In this document: one piece after another, positions 47,124 to 51,947 of the stretch
Position numbering within the stretch: the stretch's first letter is position 1
How the letters are laid out: each line of letters begins with the position of its first letter
From: PALSA-505 sp035308365
GTDB taxonomy: Bacteria > Actinomycetota > Actinomycetes > Streptosporangiales > Streptosporangiaceae
DNA length: 51,947 nucleotides
Direction of reading: 5' to 3'
NCBI GenBank assembly: GCA_035308365.1
Contig: DATGGU010000098.1
Coordinates: forward strand, 1-51,947
Made by a program: the position numbers and the translations under genes
The notes under the pieces: generated by a model
Database searches by the model: none
Seen by the model: only the letters and a program-made list of their open reading frames with translations
Told to the model about the DNA's origin: nothing

Positions 47124-49844
47124 GTGATCCAGCCATTGCAGTTTGCATTGCTCGGCCTTGGTGCCGGTGCAATGTACGCATTGCTTGGCCAAGGTCTCGT
47201 TTTGATCTACCGTGGCTCGGGTGTCCTCAATCTGGCTCATGGCAGCTCCGCGATGGTGGCTGCGTATCTTTATAACACCCTGCATATAGATCATGCCTGG
47301 CCGGTCACCGCCGCTGTGCCGGCCTCGGTAGCCGCGGCGGCGGTCATCGGTGTCCTCACGGATCAGTTGCTGCTCCGGCGGCTCCGGCATACTTCTCAGC
47401 TTGCGCGGTTGATCGGCGTACTCGGCGTCCTGCTGGTGACGCAGTCGATCGGGACACTGTTGTGGGGTGCGACGCCGGTAATCGTACTCCCCATTGTCCC
47501 CTCGCGCCCTGTTGATATTTTCGGCGTCACGGTCGGCAGCGACCGGCTGTGGCTGCTAGGGATTGCGTTTGCTTGGACGGCGGTGCTGACCTTCATCTGG
47601 CGTCATACGCGCGCGGGGTGGATCGCCGAGGCGGTGGCAGAGAACCAGCGAGGTGCGGCGGCGCTGGGCTGGTCCCCCGAGCTGGTTTCGGCGCTCACCT
47701 GGGTGGCCGGCTCGGTCCTCGCGGGCCTGGCCGGGATCCTTATCTCGCCGATCACGCAGCTTAGCGTTCCCACCCTGGTACTGCTTGTGGTGCCAGCACT
47801 TGCGGCAGCGCTCCTCGGCCGGTTCAGGTCTTTTCCGCTCACGTTGCTCGGCGGGCTGATCATCGGCGTGTGCCAGGCCGAGGCAGACAACTATGTGCAT
47901 ATCACCGGGTCCTCCGATGCACTCCCTTTCATACTGATCGTCGTCGTCATGGTGCTGCGGGGATCGTCCCTGCCCATGCGCGGCTACGTCTTTGACCGCG
48001 TCCCCGAGGCTGGGCTCGGGCGAATCGACCCGCGTCTTCTCGTGCCGGTCTTCGCCGTCGGCATGCTCGTGGTCAGCCTTGTGCCCTCAGCCAATTGGCT
48101 GAGTGCGATTACCGCTACCTTCTCTGCCGCGATTGTCCTGCTTTCACTGGTCGTTTTGCTCGGTTATGCCGGGCAGCTATCCCTGGCCCAGTACGCAATA
48201 GCGGGAATAGCGGCGCTTGTTGCCGCCAGGCTGGTGGCGGCACAGCGGTGGCCATTCGCGCTCGCACTACTCACCGGAATGGTGGTGGCCACCGTTGCGG
48301 GTCTGATTTTCGCTTTGCCAGCCCTGCGGACCCGTGGCGTTAACCTCGCGGTCGTCAGCCTGGGCCTGGGCCTGACGGTGCAGGCGGTCGCGTTCAACAA
48401 CGCCAGTCTTGCGGGCTCGAACGGAGGGATTGCCGTCGGCGGCATCAGCTTGCTGGGCTGGAACATCAATCCGTCGATTCACCCGGGCCGTTACGCGGCA
48501 GTGGTATTCGTCCTGTTCATGGCTTGCTCACTCGGGGTAGCCAATATTCGCCGAAGCCGGTCCGGTCGCAGGCTGTTGGCGATCCGCGCCAATGAGCGGG
48601 CTGCTGCGGCGTCGGGCATAGGTGTGCTGTCCGCCAAGCTCTATGCGTACGCGATAGCCGGAGCACTCGCCGGTCTGGGTGGAGTGCTGATTGGCTTCCA
48701 GTCTACCAGTGTGACTTTCGGCGCTTTTGATCCACTGACCTCAATTGTCGCGGTCGGGCAACTGGTCATCGGCGGGGTTGGATATGTCGCCGGAGCCCTA
48801 TGCGGCGCGTTGCTTTCTCCGCAATCTGGTGCGTCACTTATCGCATTGCACTGGCAGCGGATCGACCAGTACCTGCCGATTGCTGGCGGCGCCGGCCTGA
48901 TTCTCACACTCGTCACCAACCAGGGCGGCATAGTTGGCAGTTGGCTGCGCTTGCTGCGGCCCCCGGCCGGAAGCATTCACCGATTGCGTCCCGCTGCTCA
49001 GCTGTCGTCAGGCGAGGTCAGGTCACCGGACCGGGTACCGCCGCTGTCGCTGGTAGCGGAGGGCATCACCGTCAGGTACGGCCGCGCGGTTGCCGTGGAT
49101 GGCGTCGATCTGAAGGCAGCGCCGGGGGAACTCATTGGCCTCATCGGCCCGAACGGTGCGGGCAAGACGTCGCTGATAGACGCGCTCACCGGTCTAACTC
49201 CGTACTCAGGGCGCGTTCAGCTTGGCGGCACCAACGTTGACTCGTGGCCGGCTAACCGCCGTGCGAATGCTGGGCTGGTCCGCACTTTCCAGGCACTCGA
49301 GCTTTTCGAGGGCATGACGGTGCTTGAGAACCTGCAAGCATCCGGTAAGCCCGCCGCGCGTTTCTCGCCAGTCACGGACCTCATCAAGCCGCGGCATGAC
49401 GTGCTGGCGCCGATAGCCGTCGCCGCACTTCGCAAGCTTGGTCTGGACGGGATCCTTGATCGGCTGCCCAGCGAACTCTCACTCGGCCAGCGAAGACTGG
49501 TAGGGATCGCGCGCGCTCTGGCCATGGAGCCATCGGTTCTGCTGCTCGACGAGCCGGTCGCCGGCCTGGATTATCGCGAATCGGCGGAGGTCGCCACCCT
49601 GGTGTGCTGGCTGGCGACGGAATTGGGCATGGCCGTGCTGATCGTGGAGCATGACATGGACTTTCTGATGGGCGTCTCGGATCGCGTCGTCGTAGTTGAT
49701 TTTGGCGTAAAGATAGCTGAAGGTACGGCCGCTGAGATTCGCCGCCATCCGAAGGCTGCCGTCGCGTATCTGGGCACGAATGTTACCGAAACCGCCGAGA
49801 CAGCAGCCAGCGGCAACCACCCCGACCCGGAGCAGGCGCCATGA
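47124..49844 (+). CDS. Fused LivH-LivM-LivG transporter protein
   Basis: 906 residues from the GTG at 47124 (GGGAGG 7 bases upstream; the frame is open to 47100). Three units in order: a LivH-type permease (~1-290, SGVLNLAHGSSAMVAAYLY), a LivM-type permease (~300-620, YAGQLSLAQYAIAGIAALVA; LAIRANERAAAASGIGV), then a LivG-type ATPase (~640-895) with Walker A GPNGAGKT, signature LSLGQRRLVGI, Walker B VLLLDEPVAGLD and MAVLIVEHDMDF. Two-unit fusions of LivM-LivG are known; having both permeases plus the ATPase in one chain is less common. The stop overlaps the LivF gene by 4 bases. Imports an amino-acid-like or aromatic solute; which one is unknown. Confidence 0.88.
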   Translation: MIQPLQFALLGLGAGAMYALLGQGLVLIYRGSGVLNLAHGSSAMVAAYLYNTLHIDHAWPVTAAVPASVAAAAVIGVLTDQLLLRRLRHTSQLARLIGVLGVLLVTQSIGTLLWGATPVIVLPIVPSRPVDIFGVTVGSDRLWLLGIAFAWTAVLTFIWRHTRAGWIAEAVAENQRGAAALGWSPELVSALTWVAGSVLAGLAGILISPITQLSVPTLVLLVVPALAAALLGRFRSFPLTLLGGLIIGVCQAEADNYVHITGSSDALPFILIVVVMVLRGSSLPMRGYVFDRVPEAGLGRIDPRLLVPVFAVGMLVVSLVPSANWLSAITATFSAAIVLLSLVVLLGYAGQLSLAQYAIAGIAALVAARLVAAQRWPFALALLTGMVVATVAGLIFALPALRTRGVNLAVVSLGLGLTVQAVAFNNASLAGSNGGIAVGGISLLGWNINPSIHPGRYAAVVFVLFMACSLGVANIRRSRSGRRLLAIRANERAAAASGIGVLSAKLYAYAIAGALAGLGGVLIGFQSTSVTFGAFDPLTSIVAVGQLVIGGVGYVAGALCGALLSPQSGASLIALHWQRIDQYLPIAGGAGLILTLVTNQGGIVGSWLRLLRPPAGSIHRLRPAAQLSSGEVRSPDRVPPLSLVAEGITVRYGRAVAVDGVDLKAAPGELIGLIGPNGAGKTSLIDALTGLTPYSGRVQLGGTNVDSWPANRRANAGLVRTFQALELFEGMTVLENLQASGKPAARFSPVTDLIKPRHDVLAPIAVAALRKLGLDGILDRLPSELSLGQRRLVGIARALAMEPSVLLLDEPVAGLDYRESAEVATLVCWLATELGMAVLIVEHDMDFLMGVSDRVVVVDFGVKIAEGTAAEIRRHPKAAVAYLGTNVTETAETAASGNHPDPEQAP

Positions 49845-50581
49845 CTGCCCTGATCGAAGCGCGCCAGCTATCAGTGGGCTACGGCACCACTTCCGTCGTG
49901 CACGAACTGAGCCTGGAGATTCACCGGGGCGAAATCGTCGGCATTCTTGGTCCTAACGGGGCAGGCAAGACGACGGCCCTGCTCGCACTGGCCGGAGAAC
50001 TACCCATTATCGCTGGCGCGTTGCTGTGGAAGGGCGGCGCAGCACCGCTGCCTTTGCACAAGCGAGCACGCCAGGGCCTCACGCTGGTGCCCGCTGAACG
50101 CGCGGTATTCAACCATCTGACGGTACGGCAGAACCTGCAAATCGGCCGCAACTGCGATCTCCAGAAAGCGTGCGCTCTATTTCCCGAACTCATCCGGCTC
50201 CTGCCGCGCCGGGCCGGTTTCCTGTCCGGGGGTGAGCAGCAGATGCTGACCCTGGGCCGGGCCCTGGCACAGCCGACTGAGCTACTGCTCGCTGACGAAC
50301 TGTCGCTCGGCCTCGCTCCCACGAGTGCGACGCGCCTAATGCGCGCAGTGCGTGCCGCTGTGGATCAGGGTATGGCAGCTCTGCTGGTTGAGCAGCAACT
50401 CGATCAATTGCTGAAGATTGCCGATCGAGTGTACGTACTCAGCCGGGGACGTGTGGTATTCACCGGCCCGGCGTCGCAAGCTCTCGCGCGGTTCGATGAA
50501 ATCCGGGCACATTACCTGCCCGCTGATCCGAAACACATGCCGATACAGCCTGGAAAGTACTCCAAGGGAGAATTAAGATGA
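49841..50581 (+). CDS. Branched-chain-type ABC transporter ATPase (LivF class), second system
   Basis: 246 residues; the ATG overlaps the upstream stop (ATGA). Walker A GPNGAGKTTALL, Q-loop TLVPAERAVFNHLTV, signature FLSGGEQQMLTLG, Walker B LLLADELSLGLAP (Ala-Asp-Glu instead of Leu-Asp-Glu, as in many LivF proteins) and ALLVEQQLDQLL. It overlaps the binding-protein gene by 4 bases, so the whole second system is translationally coupled. Confidence 0.9.
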   Translation: MTALIEARQLSVGYGTTSVVHELSLEIHRGEIVGILGPNGAGKTTALLALAGELPIIAGALLWKGGAAPLPLHKRARQGLTLVPAERAVFNHLTVRQNLQIGRNCDLQKACALFPELIRLLPRRAGFLSGGEQQMLTLGRALAQPTELLLADELSLGLAPTSATRLMRAVRAAVDQGMAALLVEQQLDQLLKIADRVYVLSRGRVVFTGPASQALARFDEIRAHYLPADPKHMPIQPGKYSKGELR

Positions 50582-51876
50582 GAAATCCTACGAGAGCAGA
50601 TCCTGTGCACAAGCGGTGGTGCTCGCTAGCGAGGGCTGCCGGGCTCGTGAGCCTGTTCGTGACCCTGTCGGCCTGTGCGGGTTCGGCCGGCAACTCACCT
50701 GCCTCATCGCCGGCCGACGCGGCTCCGACCTTCACCGCTGCGCCGATCAAGGTCGCCACATCGGCACCCATAGGGACTCCGATCGATAATCTCCCGCAGA
50801 TCTTTGCCGGGGTTGACGCAGCGGCGCGGGCAATTAACCAGAGCGGGGGCATTCAAGGACATAAGGTACAAGTCATTACCTGTAATGGGCAGGGCGACCC
50901 GAATGCTGAGGTGGCGTGTGCCCGCAACGCAGTGGCTGCGGGTGCAATCGCCATGGTCGGCGAGCTCACCTACGCGAACCCTGGCGGATTCGAGAACGCG
51001 CTCGCGCAGGGCAGCACAGCCGACGTCGCGCCGTTCGCCTTCTCGCCGCCCCAGTTCAGCAGTCCCACGTCATTCCCGATTGTCTTTGCTAACGGCGAGT
51101 TCGCGGCCTGCGCATTGCGGCCGCTCCTGCGGATAGCCGGAACCACCAAGGTCGCGGCGGTCGTCGCCAACGCGGTCTCCTATGAGGCGGATCTTCGAAT
51201 TATCGAGGCCTCGGCCGGGAACCAGGGCGTAAAGTTCGCTGGATCGCTGCAAACCGGGCAGACAACCTCCGACTTCGCACCACTGGTTGCGGGAACAGCA
51301 AATAAAGGTGCGGGAATGGTGGTTCTGGCACTGGACCCGAGTGAGAGTCCGCCATTTATCACTGCCTCGATCAGCGCGGGGGAGACCTGGAGTTATTGCA
51401 ACGTCGACGGCAACATCCTGGATAGCCAGCTTGTCCAGCTCGGCCCAGCGGTCGCGAAGTACTATCAGGCTAGCAGCTTCCCCCCGCTTTCTGCTGCGGC
51501 TCAGTATCCTCAGCTCAAGACGTTCATATCGGAAATGCGCGCCGAGCAGGCCGCTGGTGACAATGCCGCGAGCCTCAGTGGTGCGGTCTTCAACACCAAC
51601 GGGCTGAACGCCTGGCTTGGCATGCAGGTTGTTGCTCAGGTGGCCAGGACGATCAGGGGACCGATCACTCATGTAACGTTCCTCAAGGCACTGCGAAAGG
51701 CAAAGGTGAATCTGGGCATCGTGCCGCCGATCAACTTCGCAAAGCCGATTGGCGGTGGGCCATTCCCCCGTGTGTTCAACGACTACGTAGACCTTCAGCG
51801 ATGGGACCCGGCAACCAAGGAGTTCGTCCTGGTTCCCGGGGTCACGACGCATGGCCTCCGGGCCATGGGCCTGTAA
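50578..51876 (+). CDS. Branched-chain-type ABC transporter binding lipoprotein, second system
   Basis: 432 residues. N-terminal signal with a lipobox (SLFVTLSAC, Cys at residue 33) followed by a Ser/Ala/Pro-rich linker. Type I periplasmic-binding fold: IKVATSAPIGTPIDNLPQIF, a helix AARAINQSGGIQGHKVQVIT, GDPNAEVACARNAVAAGAIAMVG and VVANAVSYEADLRIIEAS. It shares little obvious sequence with the first LivK-type protein, so the ligands may differ. It is last in its operon, whereas the first system's binding protein comes first. Only 71 bases follow it in the window; they start with GGAGG but no gene start can be supported. Confidence 0.87.
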   Translation: MRNPTRADPVHKRWCSLARAAGLVSLFVTLSACAGSAGNSPASSPADAAPTFTAAPIKVATSAPIGTPIDNLPQIFAGVDAAARAINQSGGIQGHKVQVITCNGQGDPNAEVACARNAVAAGAIAMVGELTYANPGGFENALAQGSTADVAPFAFSPPQFSSPTSFPIVFANGEFAACALRPLLRIAGTTKVAAVVANAVSYEADLRIIEASAGNQGVKFAGSLQTGQTTSDFAPLVAGTANKGAGMVVLALDPSESPPFITASISAGETWSYCNVDGNILDSQLVQLGPAVAKYYQASSFPPLSAAAQYPQLKTFISEMRAEQAAGDNAASLSGAVFNTNGLNAWLGMQVVAQVARTIRGPITHVTFLKALRKAKVNLGIVPPINFAKPIGGGPFPRVFNDYVDLQRWDPATKEFVLVPGVTTHGLRAMGL

Positions 51877-51947
51877 GGAGGCGCCGACCAATAACCCGCA
51901 GGTTGATCTTGCTGGTCGAGGCCAGTCTTCGCAGGTCGCAGGGGTTG

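Noticed and set aside
46527..47390. 287-codon minus-strand frame across the 46.6-47.1 kb gap
   Set aside because: It overlaps the start of the membrane-protein gene and the fused transporter gene, has no motif or ribosome site, and its composition is random-like.
51877..51947. Start of a further gene after the last binding protein
   Set aside because: A GGAGG follows the stop, but no start codon at proper spacing opens a frame I can support in the remaining bases.

Overview
The window is very GC-rich, with tightly packed and often overlapping genes, frequent GTG starts and GGAGG-type ribosome binding sites. This points to an actinomycete (Streptomyces- or Streptosporangium-like); the genus cannot be read from the sequence. 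No rRNA, tRNA, transposase or CRISPR array was seen. Most of the window reads as one large specialised-metabolite gene cluster that has no NRPS or PKS megasynthase, no carrier protein and no recognisable transcription regulator.

Left part (1-9.5 kb): the end of a family-5 peptide-type solute-binding protein (SBP), a TldD/TldE protease pair, a second family-5 SBP without a signal peptide, an ABC-2 exporter (one ATPase, two permeases), an FMN reductase, a class I/II aminotransferase and a VOC-fold protein. Centre-left (9.7-19.7 kb): a Tat-type flavin amine oxidase, two ATP-grasp ligases, a heme-oxygenase-like diiron oxidase (HDO) candidate, a group II PLP decarboxylase, and an operon of lysine/ornithine N-monooxygenase, a small cupin and a methionyl-tRNA-synthetase-like protein. 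Those last three are the parts of a hydrazine (N-N bond) synthetase system; in characterised members known to me the cupin and MetRS-like parts are one fused protein, whereas here they are two overlapping genes.

Middle (20-33 kb): a PhzE-like ADIC synthase sits at the end of a LivKHMGF-type ABC transporter operon. After it come a secreted unknown protein, a VOC protein, a PaaK-like adenylate-forming ligase, an EntA-like short-chain dehydrogenase and a class II DAHP synthase. With the PhzD-like isochorismatase at 45.2 kb these give a complete predicted route from primary metabolism through chorismate, ADIC and 2,3-dihydro-3-hydroxyanthranilate to 3-hydroxyanthranilate (3-HAA).

Right part (32.8-52 kb): a benzoylformate-decarboxylase-like ThDP enzyme; a two-gene molybdenum hydroxylase whose Mo and FAD parts are fused; a SAM methyltransferase; a VOC protein; a secreted beta-propeller; an ACMSD-like amidohydrolase; a PPOX-fold flavoprotein; a SnoaL-like protein; a CDGSH/ferredoxin/CDGSH/truncated-globin fusion; the PhzD homologue; a membrane protein; and a second Liv-type transporter in which both permeases and one ATPase are a single polypeptide.

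Working model (inference): the cluster makes a small molecule joining a 3-HAA-derived aromatic unit, activated by the PaaK-like ligase, to a hydrazine-derived unit made from N-hydroxylysine. The ATP-grasp ligases would form the amide or hydrazide bonds, and the HDO, flavin and Mo enzymes would tailor the product. I do not recognise this combination as a described pathway.
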